A stretch of 64,000 nucleotides of DNA from Morella rubra (taxonomy: Eukaryota > Streptophyta > Magnoliopsida > Fagales > Myricaceae). Where the stretch lies: assembly GCA_003952965.2 (NCBI GenBank), contig RXIC02000016.1, positions 107,398 through 171,397 on the forward strand. Reading direction: 5' to 3'. Position 1 is the stretch's first letter, and each line of letters begins with the position of its first letter. The translations under genes and the position numbers were made by a program. Below the pieces are notes generated by a model. It ran no database searches, was not told the DNA's origin, and saw only the letters and a list, made by a program, of their open reading frames with translations. Of this stretch, positions 11,726-26,900 are shown in pieces.

Positions 11726-12565
11726 AAAAAAAAAAAAAAAATTCTGTCTCTTATTTGAAAGAATTTCATTATTGGCCGGACTTGGCCAAGGATTTGAGTT
11801 ACCATGTCTGTTTATCCTTCGAAGGGGTGAAAAATGAAAGAAGCCAACTTCAGTGTTTGGAGGTGTGAGGTAAGAATCAGTGATGAGCTGTCGCTTGGCA
11901 GATCTAAGGGGTTTTTGTGTGGCTATGGACCTAAGGTAAAAGACACTGTTTTGCTGGTACTGATGTCATAGACAGTGGCATGTGAATTCAACAGTCAGAA
12001 AGAGGGTTCTGAGTGAAATCTAAAAAGCAAACTTGACGTAAAGTGTCTCTGAAGCATTAAAAAAATTAAGGCATTTGTCTGGTTTTTGGCTGTGGACCTT
12101 GAAAGCGTCTCCTGTTGTCAACAAATTATGCAGTACTCCATAGCCAACTTGCACAATGAGACTTTGGAAAGAGATAGGAAATTACACTGACAATAACAGG
12201 TTGCCATGTAGTTACTGATTTGGTGTCTTGGTTTCCCTTAAAAACTTAAAACAGAGTGAATTTGACCAGCAAGAAGTATAGGGGTTCGAATGAGAAGTCC
12301 ATTTTTTTATGTTCTAAGAAACTCTAAAGCATTCATGGATGACTTCATTGGATGCTCCCGATGAAACCTCCAAAATGGGCCAGGTCTACCCAAAAACTTG
12401 TGGTTGTGATGAATCAAAACCACTAGGGAAGAAAACATGTCTGTGGAATGCACATCGAAAGAATTGGTTTAAAATCATGATGTGATGGCAACTTCTGACT
12501 GTTCTATTGTAAGCTCCCAATGTTGTTAGTGAAAGCTTCTTTCGTCCCCAAATGTGCCGCCTCCA

Positions 12566-12568
<3 letters not shown>

Positions 12569-12612
<44 letters not shown>
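12569..12612. repeat. (AT)n microsatellite
   Basis: About 22 uninterrupted AT units. Such tracts are hypervariable in plants. Confidence 0.95.
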
Positions 12613-12616
<4 letters not shown>

Positions 12617-13499
12617 AAAAACAGATCATTGTCTTTACATTTTTTGGGACTTTCAGAGAAGCTTTGTTTATTATCTAGACCTTCTTCCTGGTGCGACCAC
12701 TTCCATGAAAAAAAATTCCAAAACTTTTGAGTTCTAGAAACTGGCAAGGCATTAACCTTTTGTTTATTCTCTGTAGTAACTTGCAAACAATTAAGGTGGT
12801 AAAGTATATGCTAAGGCGTGTAAAGAAGGGAAAATTTGAACGCTTCTTGAAAGAAATATCTCAAGAAATAAAAGGAAATTGAGAAATTATTGAACTGGGG
12901 TAATGATGTGAACCTATGAACTGCACATGCTTTCTGGGGTCGTGGAAAGTTGGAGACCATACAGAGACAACTTGCAAAGACAACAAAACCCACCTTTGTT
13001 TAACCTCACTTATTGCCTTAATTTCAGAACCCTCGACTCAATTTGATTTCTTCTTCTTCTTCTTCTTGTTTTGTTCATTCTGTGCTCCCCCTGCATAATG
13101 TCATCTCCACCCACCACATGCATGAAACAAAGAAGATCCTTCCCTCTTCGAATTTGCTCAGGTTTATCTTTAAAATTGACTAAACTAGAATATAAGAAAG
13201 ATCTCAAACATGAAACATGGCAGATCATATGAATATGCTTTGCACATGGAGTCTATATCAGATTTAAAGGCAGAAGACAGACATACATGATTACTCGCAA
13301 GAGTAGTTAGATTGAGGTAAGCTTTGTCTCTACGCCAAGGCTTCGAGAGGAATGGGCCCCGGCAATTAGTGCCAACCATGTTACTTTGCTTCATCGCTTT
13401 TATTCTCTTTTTTGTCGAACAGAGATTCCACATTTTCTTAGAAGATACTGATTTCATCATTCTGACATAGGCATCGTTTTTCAACATTTGATATCTTAT

Positions 13500-13506
<7 letters not shown>

Positions 13507-13531
<25 letters not shown>

Positions 13532-13775
13532 GGTGGGTGGGGGAGGGTAACGAGGGATAAATCTGCACCACCCCTATGCACTGGGCCTGGATAAACCTGG
13601 ATCAAAATAGTCCCATTGAAAGGTTTAACATTAAGATAAACCTCGGACGTGATGCAGCGAGCTCTCATCACGCATATCATTTAAGTCGCTATATTTTTGT
13701 TGCTATGGAGATTAAAACCAAGGACCTTCCATTTAGAAGGCATTCACCTTCGCCATTTCACCCACACTCGAGCAT
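13507..13775 (-). mobile_element. Probable tRNA-derived SINE
   Basis: Read on the minus strand, the element starts near 13,775 with an A-box-like TGGCGAAGGTGAATGC, then a degenerate B-box-like GGTTTTAATCTCC about 30 bp on. It runs through a unique body and ends in CCCACCCACC followed by a long poly-A (poly-T at about 13,507-13,531 on the plus strand). Internal Pol III-like boxes plus an A tail are the SINE pattern. I could not delimit a clear target duplication, so the 5' end is approximate. Confidence 0.5.
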
Positions 13776-14081
13776 ATTATTATTCGTAAATTTGACTATG
13801 CCAAACCTAACATTTTGTTCTGTCTTTTTGTGGGTACTACTTCTGGTGCTAAGAAAGATGAAAATGATACTGCAAACAGTTTGTGAAAAAGAAACCCTAC
13901 GAGAAGTACATGCGTATCTTACTTATCGGACTCCTTGAACCATGCAGCTCTCTCTATAGTGCATGATATTGAAAAGCTTAAGTTAAACGAAGGAATTTTA
14001 TACTTCTTCCTTGGTTATTTCTCAAAGCAGAAAGATGGTAAGTTGGTGACTGTGATCATATGAGATCAGGATCTTCTCCAA

Positions 14082-14262
14082 TTTGCTGTCCGAATTGGAT
14101 GATCCAATTTAAAGAAATTTAATCACATAGCAGATAAGTCTCACAACATTCAATATTGTCTGTATTAATTACCGAACATCGTAAACCCCACAGTAATACC
14201 TATATATTATGTCTATTTCCCTTCGAATTGGAGTATTTAACTATCTAATTCGGACAGCAAAA
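14082..14262. mobile_element. Small inverted-repeat element (MITE)
   Basis: About 181 bp bounded by inverted repeats: TTTGCTGTCCGAATTGGAT on the left (14,082-14,100) and its near-complement ATCTAATTCGGACAGCAAA on the right. The interior is AT-rich with no coding. No clear target-site duplication was visible, so the superfamily is not assigned. Confidence 0.55.
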
Positions 14263-14955
14263 CTGCAGATTTATATCCAGCTTGTGTAGAAAGGCCAGGC
14301 TGGACAGGCTAACTTACCAAAACCTTTTCTGAAACCTACGGCCAAAATTGGTTGTGAATTTAGAATAGTACAATTGGGTTGACACAAAAGCCGGTTGATG
14401 ACTAAACCAACTCGGTAGAGCTGAAAATTCGCTTCCTACCACATGTTTGCAACAAGAAACTTCCCTAGAGGGCATTCTTTTACCTGTGGAAGGTGATTGT
14501 TATAGAACTTTCCCTTAGGGGACATTCAAAAGACTTCATGAAGAATCGGAAAGGTGGGACTGAATTGGAGTCTAGGGAGGAAACTTAATATCTTTCCCAT
14601 CTGCAACTAAAAATTAGCATTTGTTAAAATGTACTAATCACGTTTAATTCAGTAACTATCCGCTGCCCTACAACATCCATGTACAATTCTATAAATCTGC
14701 ATTCTAGCTACACAAGTTAGACCTAACTAATTCTACCCAGGCTGTTCAATTCCAGTCTGGGAATCCAAAACTTTGGGGTCAATGGGCCAAAACTACATAT
14801 ACAGATTACATGCTACAATTATTGTACAATGAGAAAAAAAAAACACCATTCACACTATAGCACAGCCTATTCAATTCTCATTTCGGATTTACCTTTGTAT
14901 AGAATCTCTGCTCTGAAACCAGCCTAAGTCATTTCCTACTCTGTTAATGTTTAAC

Positions 14956-17900
14956 CTACACATGCAACTTCTCTGGCTGCCGAGAGAGCTCTTTATCAGC
15001 AAAATGAAGTAGCCTTCTAAGTCTCAAAACCATGTCACAGTGGAAAGGCAATGCAGTTCGTCGCTCCAAGTATGCTGGGCTAACAGTCATCCATGATAGT
15101 GCATGAAGTTCTGCTGAAACAGACTCGAGAACTAAATGGGTCTCAATTTCCAAGTCTTTGGCCTCTGAGCCCAAACTCCTACCTCCCTGTTTATTAACTC
15201 GACCAATTTTGTCTTGGGTGATGCTACTGCCTCCATAATAATCAATCAGACTGATTGAAAGAACTGAAGGCCATTCTTCTTTCAAGTTACTTCTATAGTC
15301 TTTCCTCATTGAAGGAACGGCTTTCGAAACTACGAAACCAGTGGAAAGTGGAATTGCCGAGCCCTTGCTGTGAAGGAGATGGGCCAGGGGAGGTGATTCT
15401 GCTGTGAGGCACGTTGGAAGCTGAAGAGGTGTTGCAGGGAGAAAGTGCATGCTGGGTGATGGGATGAAAATGAACGAAGCAGATGTGGAACCTAGAGACT
15501 TTACTGGGGTGAACCCTTCTAGATAGCATGCTGGTCCCATACCACCACCACCTTGAGTACCTCCTGCACAATGTTTACTCTCAATAAACACCATCAAAAA
15601 AATTTGAATTCAGCACTCAACTGCAAGTCATGCTCTGCACACTATTTAAGTGGCTAGTAACAGAAGCCGTTGGACTAACTAATGCATGAAAGATGCATAT
15701 CATTTTGCTCAATGGTGAGATGAACACAGGCGAGGGAATGAGGAACGGAAGTAATGGAGAGAGTGACAGCTTACCAGGAGAGGGTGAATCTGCTTGAAAA
15801 ACTAGGTGTAACGAATGGTCAACTGAAATTGTAACAAAACTGATGCTTTGCACCCACTGAAGCAAGCCCCTTGAGCTGTCAACCAGGGTTTGTCCGCCCA
15901 TAAGCTGCTTCCTTGCAGCAGGCTGTCCTAAACCACCTTTTATAAATCCAGAAGCTTTAGCATGAGGGCTATACAAAGGACTAGGTGAGGAAGGTAGGGT
16001 TCTCTCCTGAAGCAAACTCATCTCCTGTTGCTGCAAGGAAGTACCATTACTGCTCCCTGGAATTCCATCACGCACAGATCGCCGAAGTTGCAGTGGCCAT
16101 TTTTTTACCTCAGAACCCCCAACAGAATTAATCGCCTTCTGCCACTCTGTTTACAATCCAAATAGAAAAACCCAAAAAGTATAATGCCAGTACTAAAATG
16201 AGATACGGATGTATAAAAGTAAACAACAATTAACTACCTGATGAAAATGCTTTCAACAGATAGACTAAATAGACTTAATTACACTTTTAAAAAACAATAC
16301 TCGTGTACAACATGATATACAAGAAAAAAAAATGCTGAATGACATGCGTTCTTATTCTTATGGCGAAATTGCCTCCTAAAATATTAGTCATTGTCTCCTA
16401 GACTCCAACATATGGCAACTTATCTTCTCCCACCAGACTACAGGCCAGTAGCTTGAAGAATCCAGAGAGAGATGATTTCATCATTGTGAAAATCAAAAGT
16501 TGTACTACTGTTGATCCCTTCAACAATACACAGCAGTAAGCAAGCTGCTGCTAAATATGAAACTACAAAGCAGAGAACATGAAACTGATAGGCAACAACG
16601 CAACGTAATTGGTAGTAATTTTCACAATACTACACCTCAAGAACTAGAAACATAAAACCGTGGAAGAAACTCGCATACCTAGGTATTCAAGTTCAAAGAA
16701 ACTCCCAATGCGCGCAATCACAAAATCTCTAGGCTTGGCAACACCGATATCAGGAGAAGAGCATGCCTGAAGTATCTGACAACCTTGCTGCAGAACCTGA
16801 ACGAAAAGACATTGCAGACCCTTTGTGTCCTGCCTACTGCTGATTCCACCAAAGGGGAATACATTGCTGTCGAGCAATTCTCCCCTTGAATCTGTCCAGA
16901 TGCATACAAGCCAACGCCAATCCTCTGTCCACCCATAACAACAATGTAGGCTTGGAGAAGTTTTTTGATGGCTAGATCCAAAGCCATCAGTTTCAGGTCC
17001 ATCAAGTTGAGAGCATGCTCCAGCATCCGCACTTCCTGCTGTACTTGCACCCTGCATAAAGCCTCCACTAGTATCATCAGACAAGGGCTTTGTAGGTTCT
17101 GATACTACATTACCAGAAATTGTTGGCGAAATTCCATGCTCTATGGAACCAGGTTCTGCAAGTATAAAAAGAGGCTCAAACATGTAACGAATTTCATCTT
17201 GAAGGGTATAATCCCCTGTTCTAATTGGCTCACAAGTTAAACCTCCAGTCCTAGTTGTCTGCCAAGAATTATCCCAAGCACCAGACCGCAGGCTAGCATC
17301 AATTTCACCCTCTCTTGGAAGGGAATGCCCAGTAATTCGAGGACCCACACAGTCCTTCCACATCCCTGAAATAGGAGAAGACATTTGCGTCAGGACCGAC
17401 GAAGATCTACTGGATAATGATGATGACTGGACCATATCAGTTGCGGAGCCTCGGGAAATTCGACGAGCTTTGTTGTAAACAGTGAAGGCAGTCTCCTTAA
17501 GAGTGACAAGCTCATTAAGCGATGGACTTGTAACTCTAAAAATTGCATCAACTGTCACAATCTGCAGTACCAATTTAGGAATACTAAACCCTGAAAGCAC
17601 TGAACCATTTGATATTGCTGCTTCATCCACAGCTGCTGAGCAGCTTAATGCCTTCCCAACCTGACTCTGCAGTACAGATCTTCTCTCCCTATCTGATTGG
17701 AGAATGACCGATCCGACAGATACAGAAGACTCAACAACAGTTTGTAGAACTGCAATAGGCTCAGGGAAGGGGCACACCACATATATAACCTGGATAAATT
17801 CGCCATAAATTAGGTAATCTCATATATGTTTAGCCACGATAAACTAGTGCTGAGCAGCATGCATAATGGCAAAACAAAATTATGTTACTATGATATAGGT

Positions 17901-20900
17901 GGTGAGCTGTTGCCTACGGGAAATTATCGAAGGTAGAACCATCATTTCCACCCAATCACCCCAGGAATCATTTGTCTAAGAGTCCCAAAATGCATCCAAG
18001 ATTATTTGTTGGAACAAAGAAGCAAAAATGAGATACTTCTTTCAGAGACATAAAGCCATTATCCCAAGTCAAGACCTAGCAACTAGATCACACACATCGC
18101 AAGACATGAACAGAATAACTTTTGTCTGGTCAGATAGTGGAACTTCAGCTTCTGAACATTACAAGTAGCTGCTCCAGATTACTGAAAATGCATATAAAAG
18201 GCAATCATTTTGGTGAAAATGTTCCCTGCCATCAATAATAGTTAGAAGCTTACAGTGAAAGCCTTGTCACATACAATAAAGCAATTCACATGAATGCTTA
18301 GATCCACCAAAAATTGTGAGTAAAATGGTCAAGAACAAACCTCTATCTCAATCCACCATAACCAGGAACAATGAAACACTAAAATATATTGCAATGTACA
18401 AAATAATGGCAACTAGTACTTGCCGCTTACCATACAAGGAACATTGCTTCCTTCTTTTGGGTTTGTGGATGAGCATGGACCAAACTTCAAGCCTTTTAGA
18501 GCCTTTGAGAGGGACTTAAGATAACTTGTCAAGTCCCAACCATTGGAAAGAGAGAGAAAGTAATCGCTTATTGAGCCCACTAAGGATGCATTGCAGCTTT
18601 CTATCTTCATTGATTGAGGACAATCAAGTAGAACAAAACCAGAAGATGACCATTTTCCTGAATCTATTTCCATTTGGTTGCCCATAATTTGTGGTGAATG
18701 ACTGCCCAGTTTACATGTCTCATAAACTGTAGAGAACAAACATGTAGTGAGAACAGAGGAACCATTCATTGTCTTCTTGCCTTTTAAAAGAATGAATAAA
18801 GATTAAAATACCATGAATAAGATAGAAAATATACAAGTATGAAACCATCAAGACTGGGGCAATAAAGCATTGATAGAACCCAAAGTCCAGAAATGCTTTG
18901 CATTTTACTGAAACCAGATTCCAGATAGAGTATATTGAATAGGACTTTTGTCTAAGAGTTATTCCTTTCTTTACTATTAATCAAGGGGAAAACTGTTTTC
19001 TATAGAAGTAGCACTGAAAAGACGGTAGACATACTATCATCACAAATAATCCACAGCAGGTTGGCTCATGTCTACTAGGAAAAAATAAAAAACGTTCTTT
19101 CGGCAAATGGAGCAATGTCAAACTCTCAAATGGCCATGTCTACAAAAGTTAAGCAACAACAAATTCGGATTTGAGGCATAAAGCACCACCACTAACCAGT
19201 TCCTAGTTGTTGGAAAAAATCAGCGGCAGCAGAAGTTAATGGATCAATGTCTGGACATATAACATTGTAGGTAATCTGCACCAATAGGGGAATGACAAAG
19301 TTGCACAATCGTTAAAAAGTGAAAGCGATGTCAAACAGTTCTTCAGAAGCAAGATAAATAAATGAAGAGAATGGGAAATGGCGTCTTCTTAGTGTGTTGC
19401 AACTGGAGTTGGTATTGGACTTACAGGTTTCTGTAAAGCATATGGTTCAAGAGGAGCCTTCTCCCAGAGTTGCAGGGAGCTTGCAGATGTCTTAAGCCAA
19501 TCGTCCTGGTACCTATAACAATAATCACAGTTTGCACTGATCTCTTCATATCAAAGACAGTCAACTTAAACTACAAGACGCAGTATATGTTAGTCTACAA
19601 TCACCAAACAAAAATATAATGCACAATGTAAAACCTCCTTATTTGAAGCATTTTCTCAAATCCTCTACTAACATCTAAAGCAAAAAGATGACTAGAACCA
19701 TCTCGTACTGTATTTTTTCAACCATTAAATTTTTTATAACAGGGTAGGAGCTTAAGAGACAACTTCAAGGATCAAATGGATTAATAGATCAAAATTGATA
19801 TTTCGGGCAATATATCCTCAGGACTATTTCTGTCCCCAACCTTGGGGTTGCTTAAAGAACACCAGATAAGTTCCAAATATTAGATCTTTTCTACGCATAT
19901 GAAAGGTAATCTTATTCAAACAAGATGTCCTGAACATAGTGGCAAGTACGAATACCAACAGGCATTTGGAGAAGATTGTTGGCCTTATCTGGAACTCCAT
20001 TAAAAAACATTTTGTGAAGGATGGTTCTAGCACCAAAAAGCACTTAGTGCCTTATATTAAGGAATCAGATCAGTGGTGATGGTGGTTTTTTCTCTTGGTC
20101 AATACATGGACTATGAATTTGAATTATCGTGGGAAGCAGAAGCCACTAATTCTTCCTTTTATGTCTTCAATACAAAAATATGGAAAGCAAATAACCTAAT
20201 TTGCTTGTCTTTAACATGCATTGCATTCTCTTAAATCACAATTGTGGGCCAGAAACCTTAGTGTAGAAATAACAAGTACTATCCTAGTATATTCTAAATG
20301 TTGCTCATACAGTCTTCTGAAACATATTAATATAAGCAGATTCTATACATGACAATCTCTTATTTTCCTTTCAAACTGTCTATATGCATACTGCATTATC
20401 ATCACTCTTTATTGTTATTGTTATTCTCATTCTTCATACTAGGAAATCTGACTCATATCATACAGTCGTCAATATAATAAGCCTAATAACATTATTGTTA
20501 ATAGCTCTTTGGTTGATCAAGGTTGCAACCTTTTTGGCACTTCTTAGTGGTACTATTAGACATCTAAAAGTTACAACTACAACAGCAACGAAACAACTAA
20601 CTATGCTTCCATTCTTGTTGCTTCTTTAAGTGGGTGCACAATCAACAACATAATATGCTGTGTATTGACCTTTGCATCATCGGAAAAAATATATGAACTT
20701 CATTTTACTCATCAAACTTAGGAATGTAATAACAGTGCCCAAACCAAAATGTCAACACAACCCCCGACCCGCAACACCCCCCCACCCCAATTAGTAGACC
20801 AACCTGCTATAATAATTCCATAAACAGCTAGCGAAGATATGGCAAACAAATGAATTCTTTTTCTTTCTAGAATAGGAGGGACTACAGCGTAAAAGCCAGT

Positions 20901-23900
20901 TAACACTTGGTAACGTGAAATGGTTGGAAGTGATTTTGATGGTTACACTTAACTCTCGAATATCCTGTAAGAATAACCACCCTACAAAATGATAAAAAAG
21001 CCCACTATTTATTAAGAATGAGAATCTTTTGTTTCTTGTCCTCAACAAGATGAAATAAGCCTCTCAATGACTTTGAATAAGTCCCTTCTACATGTATTCA
21101 GAAGTTGAAATCAAATTGCTAAAAATCAAATGAACTTGAAATAGATGTTTCGTGCATGCTCATTGGAAGTAAGTTTCCCCATCTAAACAAACTGTTATTG
21201 GTAGGTAAGATGATTTTTCAGATGTCAATATAAAAATATCTTTAAGTAGGAATCATACCCAACAAGTATAGCAGGCAATGGCAGAACCAAAAGTGTTGGC
21301 CTTAGCCGGGTGCAATGATTTTGCTCCAACTCTGAACTAGAGATTTCTTGGTTAGATCTTCTTTGGCATGTCTCATCCACTTTAGCTCCATCTATTGCAC
21401 TAGAGACTGCATCAATGGTTAAACTGTTTGTAACACAGAATTCAATGAACACATCATGGATAAACAAGGACAAGTATACCTTTAAGGCAAGATGATCCAC
21501 CAGCAGAAGACTGGGATGGGCTCATTGGTTCTCCTACAGATAGCATTACAGTACTTGAAGAATCTCTACATTCACTTATAGAAGACTCAGCGGAGAATCC
21601 ATCACCTGCGTTTCCAGCATCAACTGATTGATTGAGGCCTTTGCACCAATCAGTAACAGACAATGGCCCATCTGAATTGCCAAATGCAGATCTTAAAGCC
21701 GTCTTTATGTCAGACTGCAACAAACTAATCACAGACGAAGCATGAACCTGGAAATCAAGATATTCTCTGCATAAGGGTCACTACAAGACTAACAGATTTG
21801 TATATTACACTATTATACCTTTTGTCTGTTTTGTCCACAAGCACATACTAATAGATTGCACATTTAAGAAATACAATGTTAACAAGAAAATTGAACTAAA
21901 AGCAATAGCATATTAATCTCAACTCTGAAGTCCCCCAATCTCAAGCAGAAGGTCTCTATTAGATTAGCTAAAATTCAAAATTGTACATTTATTTGACTCT
22001 GTGCTGTTGAAAATGTATCAGACTCCGTTCACAAAAAAATTGGAATACATGCCATAGCCAAATAAAATACACATTCTTTAAAGGAATTACTATGGCATTT
22101 ACTGCAACTACAATACTCAAGTTGAATTTTTAAACAACAAATAGAAAGCCACAGAGTTATGTTCTATGATATCCAAATAATCGAGGCCAGCTCCAATCAA
22201 TTCACTCTCATGGAAAAATCCATTTTCCATATTCTTCAGTCTTGCATAATTTCAGTACAAAGCCAAAAAACTCCATTTACACATCACACGACATTATCTC
22301 AGCACAAGCACTAAATATCAGCGTTGTGTTACAAAACTAACAAAATAGAAGGAGCACCTATTAACATGGAAAAAAAAACATTTCAGTAACAGAAAAAGAA
22401 AGCTTACATCCGCAGAAAGTGGATCCACTAACTCCACACCAGCAACGTCGAGGGCATGACAAGAAGCCAAAGACCCTCCACAACCAGCATGAACCATAAA
22501 AGGCCCACAAGACAATCCTCGTCTCCACTGCTCTTGTAATGCAAGCCAACCATAAGGACCATCGCCACACTCCCCATCTAGTGACAGATCAACTGCAGAA
22601 GTAGCCTGCTGTACAAGTAACGCCATTCCATCGAGAAGCTCCTGAAGTGGTTGCATTTGCCCGAAAGAAAGCATACCTTCATCATTGAATGAATTATGAG
22701 GCAAGGATGGGTTAACTTCCATACTTGGTGAATTTGAGGACTTTGAAACTTTAGAAATGCCAACAGAGCGCCAAACACCGACAGGTGCACTAAGGTGCCC
22801 ATCTAGCACTCCATCAACATCACCAGCTATTCTAATGGGTATAGATTCTTTCTTTTTTGCCTCATACTTGGCAGATGTATTGTCTGTCATGGTACTTTGG
22901 TCACCAGGCAGCTGATACAAGACAGTACTTCCTGTTAACCTACTCAAACCAATAGGCACAAGGGTGCTGGAAGATAATATTGTGTGCCTCATCCTGCACA
23001 TGGACGCCTGGAACATAAGGCATTCAACTTCAGTTGCAAGCACAGTCTTCGTAGACTGAAGGAAATGCACAAATTCAAGGGTGCCCTCAGTCACTTTCCT
23101 CAGTGAAGATTTAAGGGCATTTGTAGAGTTTAGATTAGAGAATGGAGATGGTGCCATCCCCTCAGACGTAGCAATGCTATTATTACCTGCAAATGATCTT
23201 TTATCATGTTGCTCTTTCCCACTCTCCACAAGGGTGTAATATCTTTTAGATTGGATCACAGCACTCACATCATTCTTTCCGGTGGATGGTTTTGAGTTCA
23301 TGGGGAGGCTATTCTTCTCATCTGATCCATCAAAGAAAGGAGAAGAGGGTGGTGTTGCACCATATACATAATTGTTTGGGCTTGAATTGGTACTCTCCAC
23401 TGCTTGAGATTTTGGAATATATGGGCTTCTGAAAATCGATGAGGAAAGCTCACTTGTAGGGGTCTCCACTGCTCCATATTCCAGAGCAAATGTCATCAGT
23501 GCTTCAGCTTTTATTATGTGATCAAACTCCCCTCTAGAAGATGCTGGAGTGTGGTTCATCAGACCAGATGACAGACAGCTATTTGTGAGTTCTTGATTTT
23601 TGCTGAGACACTCCTCTTGGGATACTGGAAGAGGTGGATCAAAACTTTCAAAGGCTGGAAAACCAGCAGGCAATAGCATCTGATCGGAAACATCTGTCAT
23701 CCCAGCTGGGCTGATACCTACATCTCCACAATCTGGTGCAGAAAACATAAGCGCCTGAGATTCTGCAGTTCCTGGGGGCTTTGCAAAACAAAGGATCATC
23801 ATAAGATTAAACTTAAGGTTCATCATGTTAGCAGATAACAAAAATAAAGAGGAGAAAGGTGGGGGGGGGGGGGGTTGTGTAGGGGTGGACAGGACAGAAC

Positions 23901-26900
23901 CAGAATCTTGAGGGGAATTTTGAGTAGATAGAAGTTTAACATCTAAAATTAATGACACAACTGCAACTCAATAACGATGTTTGCACACAAAATTGAATAA
24001 CACAAACTGTGATCACATAAGGTTTATGTTGTCAGGCCTTGTATTTTCTTCTAGAGCTCCATCACAAAACACTTTACAAGCTTTCCATATTTAACATCAC
24101 ACGGATTTGCTACCTCATTTGTTCAACACAGCAAGTTCTTAAGTTTTTATCCTCTTCTACTTTTAGAGTTTGTTACCTCTTAATCTTCAATTTTTCAGAT
24201 TTGATTGAATAAAGCCTATGAAAGGATAAATTGCATACTCTTGATAACTTGGAAATTTAATCTGTTAGCACTTCAAGAAAAGCAGGAAACAGCTAAGGAG
24301 ATCATTGTATGATCTATCTACTCCATTAGTTACTTTAACTGTTGGCCATTGTCAATTAACAGAAAAAATGATCCTGCTCTTTTATCATACCATACAAAAA
24401 CATGAAGTCTTCAATCTGTCATATCTTAAAAGTTTAGAAGTGATTCCCCTTACGCCCACTACATGATTCCCCTTACACTCATTACACTATGGACAGAGAA
24501 AATTGCCCTCCCCTAAAAATTCACCTTCCTCCTTGATAGTCCCCTCCCCCTGCCCTAGGTCAAATAAGTGTAAAGGCACTGCCACGCCTGCCCTTGCTGC
24601 AATCAAAAATAAGGGGAATAACCTAGAAAAAAAGGGTAATTTCATAGTTTGCCCTTTAATTATGAGCAAAAATCAATGTCGCCCCCCAAAACTATCAAAA
24701 CTGATTTTTACGTCTAAGTTTCCAAAATCATCAATGTACGCCAAGGGTCCAAAGCAGCCGTTAAGTTTGACGGAAAAACGTGAAAAATGACGAAATGCCC
24801 TCTAAGACAAAATTATTAAAAATATTTAAAAATTTATTAAAACATAAAAAATAATATTTTAAAAAAGACAATATTTTTTAAATAAATCTATTGAAACTCT
24901 ACTTCAGTAATATATTTATTTTTAATTTATTTCTCGAATTTTTACTTTTTTTATTTTGTCTTAGAGGGCATGTCGGTCATTTCTCACATTTTTATGTCAA
25001 ACTTAACGGCTGATTTGGACGGAGGGCGTACATTGATGATTTTGGAAACTTAGAGGACGTAAAAATCCGTTTTGATAGTTAGGGGGCGACATTAATTTTT
25101 GCTCATAGTTAAGGGGCGAACTATGAAATTACCCTGAGAAAAAAAAATTCCAGAACTTGATCAACTAAAACCTTAGTGCTATTCAATTTGCATACAAAGT
25201 TTCAACTCAACAAAAATCTCCAGACGGAAAATCAAACAATAACTTCTCAATTCTCAGAATGGTACAATGAACAACCTATATCAGAAAGCTCTGAAACACA
25301 AAAAGTAATCATTGGGTCTTAACAGCAAACTAAAAAAATAAAAAGGGATGACTGAGGAAAATAATCCCATAATTGATCCAACCAAAAACTTTATTCTATT
25401 TAATTGGCAAACAAATCTTTTATCCTAAAGTTCAATGCAAATAAATGTTTCCCCAAACCAATAAATCAGATCAGGAGCTCTCACTGTTCTCATAACAGTA
25501 CTGTTGTCAACAAAGATTGAACAAGTTCTGCAAACAAAATTACAATCCTGATAAAGGAAAAGAAAATACCTCCCCAAAAGGCAAAGCGTCATTTTCGAAG
25601 AAGTCCCCGAAATCTCCAAACTCAGACAGAAGAGCTTGGATATCCATCACCATACCTCTGTCGTCGTCATCCCACTCCCAATGGGATCCAATCTGCTCGT
25701 TTGCAACTCCTGTTATGCCTGAATTGCTAACTTCCATGGAAACAAAATCAGATTTGTATACATCTTGCACAAGAGCATTTGTAGCTGTGCCCACTTGTCC
25801 AAATGGATCTGTCATCCCAGTTCGATGACGCTTAGAACCCTGTATTGACATCAGAATTTGCTTAGTTCACTGAATCCAAAATTTTAACACAAATAAACAA
25901 GAATAAAGTTGGGAAACTGTCTCTTCATTGCAGCATTAACAGATGACATGATATTCACATTAACTCCCCGTAGATGGAAGTCCTGATAATGTTGTCACTC
26001 AACTAGCATTTGATCAGTTCCCACTACGTACAACAATAGTGAGCATTGGTAAAGGGTATTGAGGAAAAATTTATAATTTCGAGTGATGAATTAACAGACT
26101 TATTATACTGAAGCGTACATCTGTGATATACATTTTGTAGCTTCAATAATGCTATAATGCCAGCACAATCAACTTATACGAGTTTATCTGCTTCGCCCAG
26201 AACTATATTGTCAACACATATTGTAATTCAGGACATTGAGGTTCCATACCACAAATGATGAAAACAAAGTACTAAATAGAATAGCAAACACAAAACATCA
26301 TCACTTCAGTTAACTGACAATCAAAAGTCAGATTGGGTATTGCAGTTCACAATTTGACTGAATAAGATAGAAACTGAGCTGCCATGACAAGCAACAGCAC
26401 CAAAAGGCATTCCTTACTCGCCCGCAGGAAGAGGGAAGGGACCTCAATTCAACAGAGGCATGATATCTCATCAGATACACTATAGGTTGGAGAACCTCTC
26501 AAACTCACAAATTATGTCTAAGCAATCTCCAGCAAATTATTCTAGCCAAACCTTTCACTATTGTCACCATTGAATAAAAAAGAAAAGCCCACACTTCTCA
26601 TATTTACGGCATGTAAGTTTTGAGCTTGCAACTAACAGAAGAGAGCACAGCACTAGAAACAAGGAGTTAGAGAAAAATGGACAGAAAACTGATCATAAAG
26701 ACTTTTACATGTGCCACTAAAGCCATCCAGCAATACCAAAACAAACCATGAATGGAAGAAGCATTCATAAATGCCATTCCTAAATGTTTCAAGAGGTATT
26801 GTCTTAACCAAAATTCAATTTCATCCCCACAGGCAACTGTCACCTGCACAACTACAATAGGTTAACCACCTCTCATAATTTTCTTTATTATAAGTTACAC

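Larger units (their letters stand above)
11742..14955. other. Intergenic region with repeats between the AGP gene and MED13
   Basis: No gene is recognisable. It contains an (AT)n microsatellite, a SINE-like element and a small inverted-repeat element, listed separately. The last few hundred bases before 14,956 should hold the MED13 3' UTR (minus strand). Confidence 0.5.

Noticed and set aside
18727-18780. Longer MED13 exon using an acceptor at 18,780
   Set aside because: Both acceptors keep frame, but the one at 18,726 gives QQLGTVYETCKLG, which matches MED13 as I know it. The longer form inserts unrelated residues.
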